From an uncultured Panacagrimonas sp. (lineage in GTDB: Bacteria > Pseudomonadota > Gammaproteobacteria > Nevskiales > Nevskiaceae), in assembly GCA_946481265.1 (NCBI GenBank), contig CAMLNE010000077.1:1-13490 (forward strand): a DNA stretch of 13,490 bases, written 5' to 3'. The notes under the pieces are model-generated. The model ran no database searches, was not told the DNA's origin, and saw nothing but the letters and a program-made list of their open reading frames with translations. Of the stretch, positions 7,083 through 13,490 are shown in pieces (positions within the stretch are counted from its first letter, which is position 1; every line of letters begins with the position of its first letter). The translations under genes were made by a program, and so were the position numbers.

Positions 7083-7882
7083 GCTGCGGACTGGGCCGTC
7101 GCGCCGGCAGCGGCGCCGGTTTCGCGGCGCTGCCAGCCGGCGGCCAGTTCGCGCGTGCTCACGAGATCGGCGGGGAAGTCCAGCTCGCCCCACTGCAGGC
7201 CTTCGATCGAGGCTACGCGCACGTCCGTGCCGGCGTTGGCCAGGCGATGGATCGCCGACAGGTACCACAGGCCCGGACCCTCGGGGGTGCGCATGGTGCG
7301 CTCGATCGCGGCCACGAAGCTGGCCGCGCCGGCCGGCTCGAAGCGCAGGAAGCCGATCGACTCGCCGTGGGTCTGCTCGGGGCCCAGCTTCTTGCCGATC
7401 GCGGTCAGGCGCGTGCCCTGGGTGCTCACCTTCATGTCGTCGGCGTCGTAGGCGCCCTTGCGGTCGATGGTGACCGTGATCGGGGCCGACGGCGCCGCCA
7501 TCAGGCGGCGCGCGATCTCGGGTTCGAATAAGGTGTCGCCGTTGAGGATCAGGCAGTGGCCGGACAGTTCGGCGCGGGCCAGCCAGCAGCTCGCGAGGTT
7601 GTCGGCGAGCTTGTAGAAGGGGTTGTACAGCGTGCGCACGCGCAGCCTGGGCGGCGCATGGCGCTCGATGGCGCGGTCGATCTGCTCGTCGCGAAAGCCG
7701 GTGACGACCACCACGTCCTGCACGCCGGCCGCTTCGAGTCCGCGCAGCTGCCACTCCAGCATGCTGCGCCCGGCCAGGTCGAGCAGGGCCTTCGGGGTGT
7801 TCTCGGTATGCGGCAGCAGGCGGCTGCCCTGGCCGGCACTGAGGATGACGGCGCGGTATGGAACGGTGGAACGGCTGCTCAC
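7079..7882 (-). CDS. LicC-like nucleotidyltransferase (phosphocholine cytidylyltransferase family)
   Basis: 267 residues if translation starts at GTG 7882-7880. Upstream in-frame sequence back to 8089 overlaps the phosphopantetheinyl transferase gene and is Arg/Ser-rich shadow. Motifs of sugar-phosphate or alcohol-phosphate nucleotidyltransferases occur in order: AVILSAGQGSR (G-x-G-x-R, 17-21), PKALL (30-34, Lys31), NPFYKLADNLASCW (87-100, typical of the LicC-like subgroup) and LILNGD (Asp116). The family joins CTP to phosphocholine or a related phosphoalcohol, giving a CDP-alcohol and pyrophosphate. It is the obvious candidate to feed the CDP-alcohol phosphatidyltransferase at 3688-4905, although encoded on the other strand. 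It lies 31 bases downstream of the PPTase gene and probably shares its transcript. Its TAG (7079-7081) overlaps the plus-strand TAG (7080-7082) in the palindrome CTAG. No strong ribosome site was found. Confidence 0.85.
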   Translation of the reverse strand: MSSRSTVPYRAVILSAGQGSRLLPHTENTPKALLDLAGRSMLEWQLRGLEAAGVQDVVVVTGFRDEQIDRAIERHAPPRLRVRTLYNPFYKLADNLASCWLARAELSGHCLILNGDTLFEPEIARRLMAAPSAPITVTIDRKGAYDADDMKVSTQGTRLTAIGKKLGPEQTHGESIGFLRFEPAGAASFVAAIERTMRTPEGPGLWYLSAIHRLANAGTDVRVASIEGLQWGELDFPADLVSTRELAAGWQRRETGAAAGATAQSAA

Positions 7883-7913
7883 GGATCGACCCAGGAAGAC
7901 ACGATCCGCGAGT

Positions 7914-8564
7914 CTACAACAGCGTTTCCGCGTCAATCCGTTCGATTCCGATCGACGTCGCCGGCTCCGCGCAGGCCAGGTGAGCGATGAATCCGGCGCC
8001 CACGTCCAGCGGGAACGTGTACCAGACGCAATCACGGAAACGCGCGCTCGGGCCGTCGATCTGCACCGCGCGCAGGTCGCGCAGTCCACGCGAGCCGGCG
8101 GCCTTGGCCACCGCCTCCTTGCGCGTCCACAGCGCGTAGAAGGCCAGCGGATCGGTGCCGGCGGCCGCGCGTTCGGCCGGACTCAGGTACAGGCCCGAGG
8201 CGCCGGCGACCAGCGGGCCGACCCGCTCGACGTCGAGGCCCACCGCGCCCTGCGCGGACAGGGCGCAGGCGACCCGGCCCTCGCAATGCGACAGGCTGAA
8301 ATCCAGCGTCGGGTCGAGGGTCGGCTTGCCGGCCGTCGGATGGCGCAGGCCGGCCAGGCTGCGCGGCGCGCCATCGAGGCGGTGCAGGCCCGCCAGCAGC
8401 AGGCGCGTGCCGAGCAGCGAGCGCTGCCGCGCGCGCCCGTCGGGCCAGGCCAGGAGCTGCGCCCGGCGCGCGGGCGGGAGTGCGTCCAGGGCGGCCGATT
8501 CCTGGGCGGCGGACAGCGGGACGTCGTCGACGATCAGGACGCTGATGCGCATGGGCGATAGCAT
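7914..8564 (-). CDS. 4'-phosphopantetheinyl transferase, Sfp type
   Basis: 216 residues from ATG 8564; a second ATG at 8552 gives a protein shorter by four residues, and neither has a clear ribosome site. Superfamily motifs are complete: GKPTLD leading to FSLSH (His93), GLDVERV (Asp111, Glu113, Mg2+ ligands) and FYALWTRKEAVAKAAG (Trp146, Lys149, Glu150). The enzyme moves phosphopantetheine from CoA to the conserved Ser of carrier proteins. A ready substrate is the carrier domain of the acyl-AMP ligase at 9883-11862, and any free ACP that follows the second ligase. Size fits the Sfp class (about 220-240 residues) rather than the small AcpS class. Its start codon is only 29 bases from the start taken for the divergent P450, so both promoters must overlap coding sequence. 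Confidence 0.93.
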   Translation of the reverse strand: MLSPMRISVLIVDDVPLSAAQESAALDALPPARRAQLLAWPDGRARQRSLLGTRLLLAGLHRLDGAPRSLAGLRHPTAGKPTLDPTLDFSLSHCEGRVACALSAQGAVGLDVERVGPLVAGASGLYLSPAERAAAGTDPLAFYALWTRKEAVAKAAGSRGLRDLRAVQIDGPSARFRDCVWYTFPLDVGAGFIAHLACAEPATSIGIERIDAETLL

Positions 8565-8593
8565 GGCGTGCTGTGGAACTGCCTGACCCGAGG

Positions 8594-9874
8594 ATGAGCG
8601 AGATTACGGAAGGACCGTTGGCGCCGGGGCCGGAGCGCCCCTGGGACATCGATGCCAACGACGAGAGCCTGCCGGTCCTGCAGGGTCTGCGGGCGAGCTA
8701 CGGCGACGTGGTGCGCGTGCGCACGGTGACGCGGCCGGCGGACAGCCTGGTGCTGTTCAACCCCGATCATCTGCGCTGGGTGCTGCTGACGAACCGGCAG
8801 AACTATCGAAAGGGCGTCGGCCTGGAGCGGGTGCGCATGCTGCTCGGCAATGGCCTGATCGTCAGCGACGGCGATTTCTGGGCGCGGCAGCGGCGCATGA
8901 TGCAGCCGCTGTTCCACAGCCGCGTGATCCGCCGCTTCGCGGGCCTGATCGAGCGTCACAACCTGGCGCTGATGGAGCGCTGGGCGCAGCGCGCGGCCGA
9001 CGGCCTGCCGATCAACCTGACGCGCGACATCAGCGAGCTTTCGCTGAACATCGTGCTGCACGCGCTGTTCAGCGTGGATCTGGACCGCCTCACCGATGCC
9101 ACCGGCGAACACCCCTTCGCGATGATCGCGCGGGACAGCCAGCGCGATCTGCGCTTCGCCGCGCAGTTCCGCGCGCTGACGCGCCACGTGCGGCAGATGA
9201 TCGAGGATCGTCGGCGTGAACAGCGCGTCGAGATGGACTTCCTGTCCATGCTGATGGAGGCCCGCGACAAGGACAGCGGCGAGGCGATGCCCGAGCGCGC
9301 GCTGATCGACGAGATCATGTCGCTGATCGTGGCCGGCCACGAAACCACCGCCAGCACGCTCAACTGGACCTGGTACCGGCTGTCCCAGCATCCCGAGGTG
9401 GAGGCGCGGCTGCATGCGGAGGTGGATGCCGCCACCGACGCGGCGCCGCCCTGGATCGAGCAGGTCCTGCACGAGACCCTGCGGCTGTATCCGCCGGTCT
9501 GGCTGTTCAGTCGTCGTGCGATCGCGGACGACCATCTGGGCGACTACCTCGTGCCGGCCGGGACCGACCTGTTCATCAGCCCTTGGCTGCTGCACCGGGA
9601 CACGCGGTTCTGGACCGATCCCGAGGCCTTCCAGCCGGAGCGCTTCGCGGCCGAGATCGAGTCGGCGCGTCATCGTTTCGCGTTCATCCCGTTCTCGGCC
9701 GGCGCACGGCACTGCATCGGCGAGGGCTTCGCGATGGTCGAGATGACCCAGCATCTGCAGATGGCGGCACGCCGGTTCCGCCTAAAATACCTCGGCCCGG
9801 TGCCGCCGCCGGCCGAATTCCAGATCAATCTGCGTACGCGCGAGGACTTGTCCATGCAGGTCATCGCGCGCTGA
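8594..9874 (+). CDS. Cytochrome P450 monooxygenase
   Basis: 426 residues from ATG 8594; GTG 8573 would add seven residues but lies only 8 bases from the divergent PPTase start. All P450 landmarks are present: C-helix WARQR (Trp96, Arg100), I-helix AGHETT (247-252, with the acid-alcohol pair for O2 activation), K-helix ETLRLYPP (ExxR, Glu294/Arg297), PERF, and heme loop FSAGARHCIG (367-376, Cys374 as heme ligand). No N-terminal membrane anchor, so a soluble bacterial enzyme. The intact acid-alcohol pair argues against a CYP152-type peroxygenase; it should need electrons from ferredoxin/reductase partners, none of which is encoded here. The gene ends 8 bases before the acyl-AMP ligase/ACP gene, suggesting a fatty acyl substrate, perhaps carrier-bound or sphingolipid-derived. 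The substrate and CYP family number are not established. Confidence 0.94.
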   Translation: MSEITEGPLAPGPERPWDIDANDESLPVLQGLRASYGDVVRVRTVTRPADSLVLFNPDHLRWVLLTNRQNYRKGVGLERVRMLLGNGLIVSDGDFWARQRRMMQPLFHSRVIRRFAGLIERHNLALMERWAQRAADGLPINLTRDISELSLNIVLHALFSVDLDRLTDATGEHPFAMIARDSQRDLRFAAQFRALTRHVRQMIEDRRREQRVEMDFLSMLMEARDKDSGEAMPERALIDEIMSLIVAGHETTASTLNWTWYRLSQHPEVEARLHAEVDAATDAAPPWIEQVLHETLRLYPPVWLFSRRAIADDHLGDYLVPAGTDLFISPWLLHRDTRFWTDPEAFQPERFAAEIESARHRFAFIPFSAGARHCIGEGFAMVEMTQHLQMAARRFRLKYLGPVPPPAEFQINLRTREDLSMQVIAR

Positions 9875-9877
9875 GAG
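9873..9877 (+). promoter_or_regulatory. Ribosome binding site for GTG start of acyl-AMP ligase/ACP gene
   Basis: GAGAG overlaps the P450 stop codon and lies 5 bases before GTG 9883. It fixes the GTG start of the next gene and indicates translational coupling of the P450 and the ligase. Confidence 0.45.
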
Positions 9878-9882
9878 CCCGC

Positions 9883-11862
9883 GTGTCCCTGCCCGATTCC
9901 CGATTCGAAACCCTTCCTGCCGCGCTGCGGGCCAACCTGCGCGAGGACCGCCAGCTCGTCCTGATCGACGGTGAGGATGATCAGCGCCGGCTGAGCTTCG
10001 TCGACCTGCAACGGCGTGCGCTCCGGCTGCTGGGTGCGCTGCAGCGGCAGGGGCTCGAGGCCGGCCACGCGCTGATCCTGTTCGTCAACGACAACGAGCG
10101 CTTCCTGGAGATGTTCTGGGCCTGCGTCCTGGGCGGCATCGTGCCGGTGCCGATCGCCGTGGGCGTCAGCGACGAGCACCGGCGCAAGCTGTTCCGCGTC
10201 TTCGCGCAGTTCGACACGGCCTGGATCTACAGCGACGCCCGCACGCTCGAGCGCATGGATGCCTTCGCCACCGCGCAGGGCCTGTCCGCGCAGTACGCCC
10301 AGATGCTGCCGCGGACGCTGCAGGCGGGTGCGCTGGACCTGAGCGGGCCGCCGGGACGGGAGCACCCCGTCTCGGCCGACGACACGGCCTTCATCCAGTA
10401 CTCCTCCGGTTCGACCCGCGATCCCAAGGGCGTGGTGCTGACGCACCGGAACATCACGGCGAACATCGCCTCGATCCGCGCGGCGGCCCAGTTCAGCGAT
10501 CGCGATGTCGCGCTGAGCTGGATGCCGCTGACCCATGACATGGGCCTGATCGGGTTCCACCTGAACATGCTGGCCTGCGGCGTCACCCACGCGGTGATGC
10601 GCACCGAGCTGTTCGCGCGCCGGCCGCTGCTGTGGCTGGGCAAGGCGACCGAACTGCGCGCCACGGTCCTGTGCTCGCCCAACTTCGGCTACCAGCACTA
10701 CCTGAAGCAGTACCAGGCGCGGCGGCCGGAAGGCCTGGACCTGGCCCCGGTGCGCCTGCTGTTCAACGGCGCGGAGCCGATCTCGGCCGAGCTGTGCCAG
10801 CGCTTCATGCAGACGATGCAGCCGCACGGGCTGCGCGCATCGACCATGTTCACGGTCTACGGACTGGCCGAGGCCAGCCTGGCGGTCAGCTTTCCGCGCC
10901 CCGGCGCCCCGATGGGGGTGGTGCACGTCGACCGCGCGGCGCTCGGCGTCGGCGAGCCGGTCCGACGCCTGGAGGCCGCGGCGCCGCAGGCGGCCGCGCT
11001 GGTCAAGCTGGGCACGGCCGTTCCCGGCACCGCGATCCGTATCGCCGGGGACGATGGCTCGGCCCTGCCGGACGGGCAGCTGGGCCATGTGCTGATTCAC
11101 GGCGACAACGTCACCCGCGGCTACTACCGCGACGAGGCCGCGACGGCGCAGGCCATCTCGGGCGACGGCTGGCTGGATACCGGGGACCTCGGGTTCATTG
11201 CCGACGGCGAGCTGGTCATCGCCGGGCGGACCAAGGACGTGATCTTCGTCAGCGGCCAGAACTGGTACCCGCATGACCTGGAGAGCATCGCCGAGCAGGT
11301 GCCCGGGGTGGAGACCAACAAGGTCGTGGCCGTGGGCGTCCGACCGCGCCAGGGCGCCGGGCCCGAGGAGCTGGCGGTGCTGGTCCTGCACCGCGGCGCC
11401 GTCGCCGACTTCGTGCCCACGGCCCGCGAGCTGAGGAAGATTCTCAATCATCAGACGGGCTTGCAGGTGGCGCACGTCCTGCCGGTGACGCGGATCCCGA
11501 AGACCACCAGCGGCAAGCTGCAACGCCATCTGCTGGCGCGCGCCTTCGAAGACGGCGAGTTCGACGAGGCCATCCGGGTGCTCGCACCGATGATGGACCC
11601 GGCCGCCGGGCCGGACGCCTCCGACGCGGGCGGGAAGGGCGCCACCCTGGTCCGCCTGCAGCAGCTCTGCGAACGGATCATCCCCGACAAGCGCATCGCG
11701 CCGGACACGAACCTGTTCGAGATCAACCTGAACTCGCTGACCCTGGCGCGCCTGCACGAGGGCATCGACGAGGTCTTTCCGGGCCGCCTGGAAGTGATGG
11801 ACCTGTTCGACTACCCCACGCTGCAGGAACTCGCCGATTTCCTCGACGGGCCAAGCCCATAA
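9883..11862 (+). CDS. Fatty acyl-AMP ligase with C-terminal acyl carrier domain (FAAL-ACP)
   Basis: 659 residues from GTG 9883. Adenylate-forming motifs in order: IQYSSGSTRDPKGV (Tyr173 to Gly183), LTHDMGLIG (His218), LLFNGAEPIS, TVYGLAEASLA (Tyr326), LDTGDLGF (Asp435), GRTKDVIFVSGQNWYPHDLE and TTSGKLQR (catalytic-type Lys545). HDMGLIG and NWYPHDLE are characteristic of fatty acyl-AMP ligases, which pass the acyl adenylate to a carrier protein rather than to CoA. The last ~75 residues are an acyl carrier domain: LFEINLNSLTLARL with Ser618 as phosphopantetheine site, then the DLFDYPTLQELADFL helix. The protein could thus load its own carrier arm. It follows the P450 by 8 bases, which points to a hydroxylated carrier-bound acyl chain. 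No ketosynthase or condensation domain is attached, so the product is probably handed to a separate acyltransferase. Confidence 0.92.
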   Translation: MSLPDSRFETLPAALRANLREDRQLVLIDGEDDQRRLSFVDLQRRALRLLGALQRQGLEAGHALILFVNDNERFLEMFWACVLGGIVPVPIAVGVSDEHRRKLFRVFAQFDTAWIYSDARTLERMDAFATAQGLSAQYAQMLPRTLQAGALDLSGPPGREHPVSADDTAFIQYSSGSTRDPKGVVLTHRNITANIASIRAAAQFSDRDVALSWMPLTHDMGLIGFHLNMLACGVTHAVMRTELFARRPLLWLGKATELRATVLCSPNFGYQHYLKQYQARRPEGLDLAPVRLLFNGAEPISAELCQRFMQTMQPHGLRASTMFTVYGLAEASLAVSFPRPGAPMGVVHVDRAALGVGEPVRRLEAAAPQAAALVKLGTAVPGTAIRIAGDDGSALPDGQLGHVLIHGDNVTRGYYRDEAATAQAISGDGWLDTGDLGFIADGELVIAGRTKDVIFVSGQNWYPHDLESIAEQVPGVETNKVVAVGVRPRQGAGPEELAVLVLHRGAVADFVPTARELRKILNHQTGLQVAHVLPVTRIPKTTSGKLQRHLLARAFEDGEFDEAIRVLAPMMDPAAGPDASDAGGKGATLVRLQQLCERIIPDKRIAPDTNLFEINLNSLTLARLHEGIDEVFPGRLEVMDLFDYPTLQELADFLDGPSP

Positions 11863-11863
11863 G

Positions 11864-11882
11864 CCGGTCCCCCGGGAGCCGG
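11864..11882 (+). terminator. Weak hairpin after the FAAL-ACP gene
   Basis: CCGGTCCC and GGGAGCCGG flank a 2-base loop (one bulged G), forming a GC-rich stem directly after TAA 11860-11862. No T-run follows, so it could only be a weak or factor-assisted terminator. Confidence 0.25.
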
Positions 11883-11904
11883 TGGCGGGCATATGGCAAT
11901 GAAA

Positions 11905-11933
11905 TTGCGCAGTTGTTTCGCAGACATTACAGT
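11905..11933 (+). promoter_or_regulatory. Candidate promoter for second acyl-AMP ligase
   Basis: TTGCGC (11905-11910) and TACAGT (11928-11933) are 17 bases apart and match the sigma-70 -35 and -10 boxes at three and four positions. They lie in the least GC-rich stretch of the window, within the 183-base gap between the two ligase genes. This leaves a leader of about 105 bases before the TTG start. The match is weak. Confidence 0.25.
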
Positions 11934-12033
11934 GGCCGATGCCGACTTTCGCTTACGGGGGCCTTACACAGGGTGTCGGGTAGGCAAGGCGAAGGTTCGG
12001 ACACCTCATCCCATCGAGAACTGCGTGCAAGCC

Positions 12034-12037
12034 GGAG
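12034..12037 (+). promoter_or_regulatory. Ribosome binding site for TTG start
   Basis: GGAG is 8 bases before TTG 12046, and an in-frame TAA (12043-12045) directly precedes that TTG. Together these fix the start of the second acyl-AMP ligase at or after 12046. Confidence 0.45.
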
Positions 12038-12045
12038 CTGAGTAA

Positions 12046-13490
12046 TTGGACGGTGCCTTGGCTGCTGACAATCAACTGACCCCAACGCCGAGCGGTATCG
12101 AGTTGCGGCGCGCGGATTTTTCCACGCTGACCGAAGCGCTCGACTACGCCGCACAGGGTCAGACCGGATTCAACTATTACGATGGTCGCGGCGAGTTGAC
12201 GGCCGCGCTTTGCTATCGCGAATTGCGCGAACAGGCGCGCGCGCTTGCGCTGCGCCTGCAGCGTTTCGGACGCGGTAGCCGGGTCGCGCTGGTCGCGCAC
12301 ACGCATCCGGATTTCGCGGTGATGTTCTACGCCTGCCAGTACGCCGCGGTGGTGCCGGTGCCGCTGCCGGCCGCGATCCACCTCGGCGGCCGCGACGCCT
12401 ACGTGCGCCATCTGCACCAGATGCTCCGCGACTGCCAGGCCAGCGCGGCGTTCGCGCCGGCGGATTTCGTGGACATGTTGCGCGAAGCGTCGCAGGGCCT
12501 GCCCATGAAGCTGGCCGGCACGCGTGCCGAGTTCATGGCGCTGGAAGCCGCCCGGGCGCTGCCCGAGCCGCCGACCCCCGACGAACTGGCCTACCTGCAG
12601 TACACCTCGGGCAGCACGCGCTTCCCGCGCGGCACCATGATCAAGCAGTCCGCGGTGCTGAATAACCTCGAGGCGATCTTCAACCACGGCTTCCGGCTGG
12701 AGTCGGGCGACCGGTTCTGCTCGTGGCTGCCGTACTACCACGACATGGGTCTGGTCGGCATCGTGCTCGGCTGCGTCGCCACCCAGCGTTCGGTCGACTA
12801 CCTCGCCACCCGCGAGTTCGCGATGCGTCCGCGCCTGTGGCTCAAGCTGATGTCGCAGAACCGCGCGACGATCTCGTTCAGTCCGCCCTTCGGCTACGCG
12901 CTCTGCGCGCGCCGGCTGCGCCCCAAGGACGCCGAGGCCCTGGACCTGTCGTCCTGGCGCGTGGCCGGTGTCGGCGCGGAAATGATCCATCCGGAATGGC
13001 TGCAGACCTTCGCCGACGTGCTCAAGCCCGCCGGCTTCGATGCCCGCGCCTTCCTGCCGAGCTACGGCATGGCCGAGTGCGCCCTGGGCGTGAGCTTCGC
13101 GCCGATCGGCGAGGGTTCGCAGATCGACCGGGTCGACGGCGAGCACCTTTCGCGGCACGGCGAGGCCAGGGCGGTCGGTCCCGACGTGGCGCGCAGCAGC
13201 GGCTACATCAACTGCGGGGCCCCGCTGCCGGGGTTCGAGGTCGAGATCCGCGACGAGCGCGGCGGCCTGCTGCCGGACCGTCGTTGCGGACGCATCTTCC
13301 TGCGCGGACCGAGCGTGATGTCCGGCTACTTCGGCAATGTCGACGCCACGCGCGAAGCGCTGTCGGTCGATGGCTGGCTCAATACCGGCGACCTCGGCTA
13401 CCGCGTGGACGGCAACCTGCACATCACCGGTCGTGCCAAGGACCTGCTGATCATCAACGGCCGCAACATCTGGCCGCAGGACATCGAGCT
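12046..13490 (+). CDS. Second fatty acyl-AMP ligase, 3' end cut by window edge
   Basis: 481 codons are visible from TTG 12046 (alternative TTG 12058), and the frame is open to the last base. Motifs: LQYTSGSTRFPRG (Tyr186 to Gly196, with Arg195 where family members often have Lys), WLPYYHDMGLVG (His232), PSYGMAECALG (Tyr340), LNTGDLGY (Asp449) and GRAKDLLIINGRNIWPQDIE at the end, which is strongly FAAL-like. The C-terminal lid with the catalytic Lys lies outside. It is clearly divergent from the first ligase, so this is not a recent duplication. In Caulobacter an acyl-ACP synthetase (CC_1165) sits beside the serine palmitoyltransferase, ACP and ceramide reductase genes (recalled). This gene could be its counterpart, making acyl-ACP for sphingoid-base synthesis or N-acylation. 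A carrier domain or free ACP may follow beyond the window. Confidence 0.92.
   Translation, partial: MDGALAADNQLTPTPSGIELRRADFSTLTEALDYAAQGQTGFNYYDGRGELTAALCYRELREQARALALRLQRFGRGSRVALVAHTHPDFAVMFYACQYAAVVPVPLPAAIHLGGRDAYVRHLHQMLRDCQASAAFAPADFVDMLREASQGLPMKLAGTRAEFMALEAARALPEPPTPDELAYLQYTSGSTRFPRGTMIKQSAVLNNLEAIFNHGFRLESGDRFCSWLPYYHDMGLVGIVLGCVATQRSVDYLATREFAMRPRLWLKLMSQNRATISFSPPFGYALCARRLRPKDAEALDLSSWRVAGVGAEMIHPEWLQTFADVLKPAGFDARAFLPSYGMAECALGVSFAPIGEGSQIDRVDGEHLSRHGEARAVGPDVARSSGYINCGAPLPGFEVEIRDERGGLLPDRRCGRIFLRGPSVMSGYFGNVDATREALSVDGWLNTGDLGYRVDGNLHITGRAKDLLIINGRNIWPQDIE

Noticed and set aside
7022..7531. Plus-strand open frame continuing the second half of the small gene across the LicC-like gene
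   Set aside because: Beyond about 7080 it becomes Arg/Gly/Ala-rich antisense of a well-supported nucleotidyltransferase. Only the first part carries a coding-like signal.
7883..8089. N-terminal extension of the LicC-like nucleotidyltransferase
   Set aside because: Overlaps the PPTase gene and has Arg/Ser/Cys-rich shadow sequence. The conserved AVILSAGQGSR motif normally lies near the N-terminus, which fits GTG 7882.
9670..11892. 740-residue minus-strand open frame opposite the FAAL-ACP gene
   Set aside because: Composition is Gln/Arg/His/Ala-rich with no recognisable motif, typical of the antisense of a high-GC gene. The plus strand has complete adenylate-forming motifs.
11893..12045. 50-codon open frame from ATG 11893 ending at TAA just before the second ligase
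   Set aside because: Codon use lacks the G/C third-position bias of the real genes, there is no ribosome site, and the product is unrecognised. More likely leader sequence.
11953..13422. 489-residue minus-strand open frame opposite the second acyl-AMP ligase
   Set aside because: Shadow composition and no motif. The opposite strand carries the full set of FAAL motifs.

Overview
The window is very GC-rich, gene-dense proteobacterial DNA with strong G/C bias at third codon positions, SD-type ribosome sites, and GTG and TTG starts. Gene content suggests a Gram-negative organism, perhaps Gammaproteobacteria of the Lysobacterales type. That is inference only, because no taxonomic marker gene is present. 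I see no rRNA, tRNA, CRISPR array, insertion sequence or integrase.

Layout. A plus-strand run fills the first half: the 3' part of an Icc-like metallophosphoesterase (1-804), a HIT-domain protein (977-1423), an LptF-like and an LptG-like permease (1452-2627, 2624-3691), a CDP-alcohol phosphatidyltransferase with a long N-terminal extension (3688-4905), a GNAT-fold acyltransferase resembling bacterial ceramide synthase (4902-6029), a MobA-like nucleotidyltransferase (6026-6820) and a small apparently frameshifted gene (6864-7082). From 2624 to 6029 every junction is a 4-base ATGA or GTGA overlap, so these genes are almost certainly one translationally coupled operon. A minus-strand pair meets it tail to tail: a LicC-like cytidylyltransferase (7079-7882) preceded by an Sfp-type phosphopantetheinyl transferase (7914-8564). 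Divergent from that pair, a plus-strand cytochrome P450 (8594-9874) is followed 8 bases later by a fatty acyl-AMP ligase with a C-terminal acyl carrier domain (9883-11862). After a 183-base gap a second fatty acyl-AMP ligase (12046 onward) runs off the end.

How the genes may work together. The combination of a bCerS-like acyltransferase, acyl-AMP ligase/ACP, LptF/LptG paralogues, cytidylyltransferases and a CDP-alcohol transferase resembles the sphingolipid locus known from Caulobacter crescentus (recalled, not searched). My model is as follows. Fatty acids are activated by the ligases and loaded on carrier proteins made active by the PPTase. The P450 may hydroxylate a carrier-bound chain. 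The GNAT protein N-acylates a sphingoid base. The cytidylyltransferases make a CDP-alcohol whose phosphoalcohol the membrane transferase adds to the lipid. The Lpt-like pair then helps extract the lipid from the inner membrane. Serine palmitoyltransferase and the ceramide reductase, which would prove the sphingolipid reading, are not in the window and may lie just beyond the 3' end.
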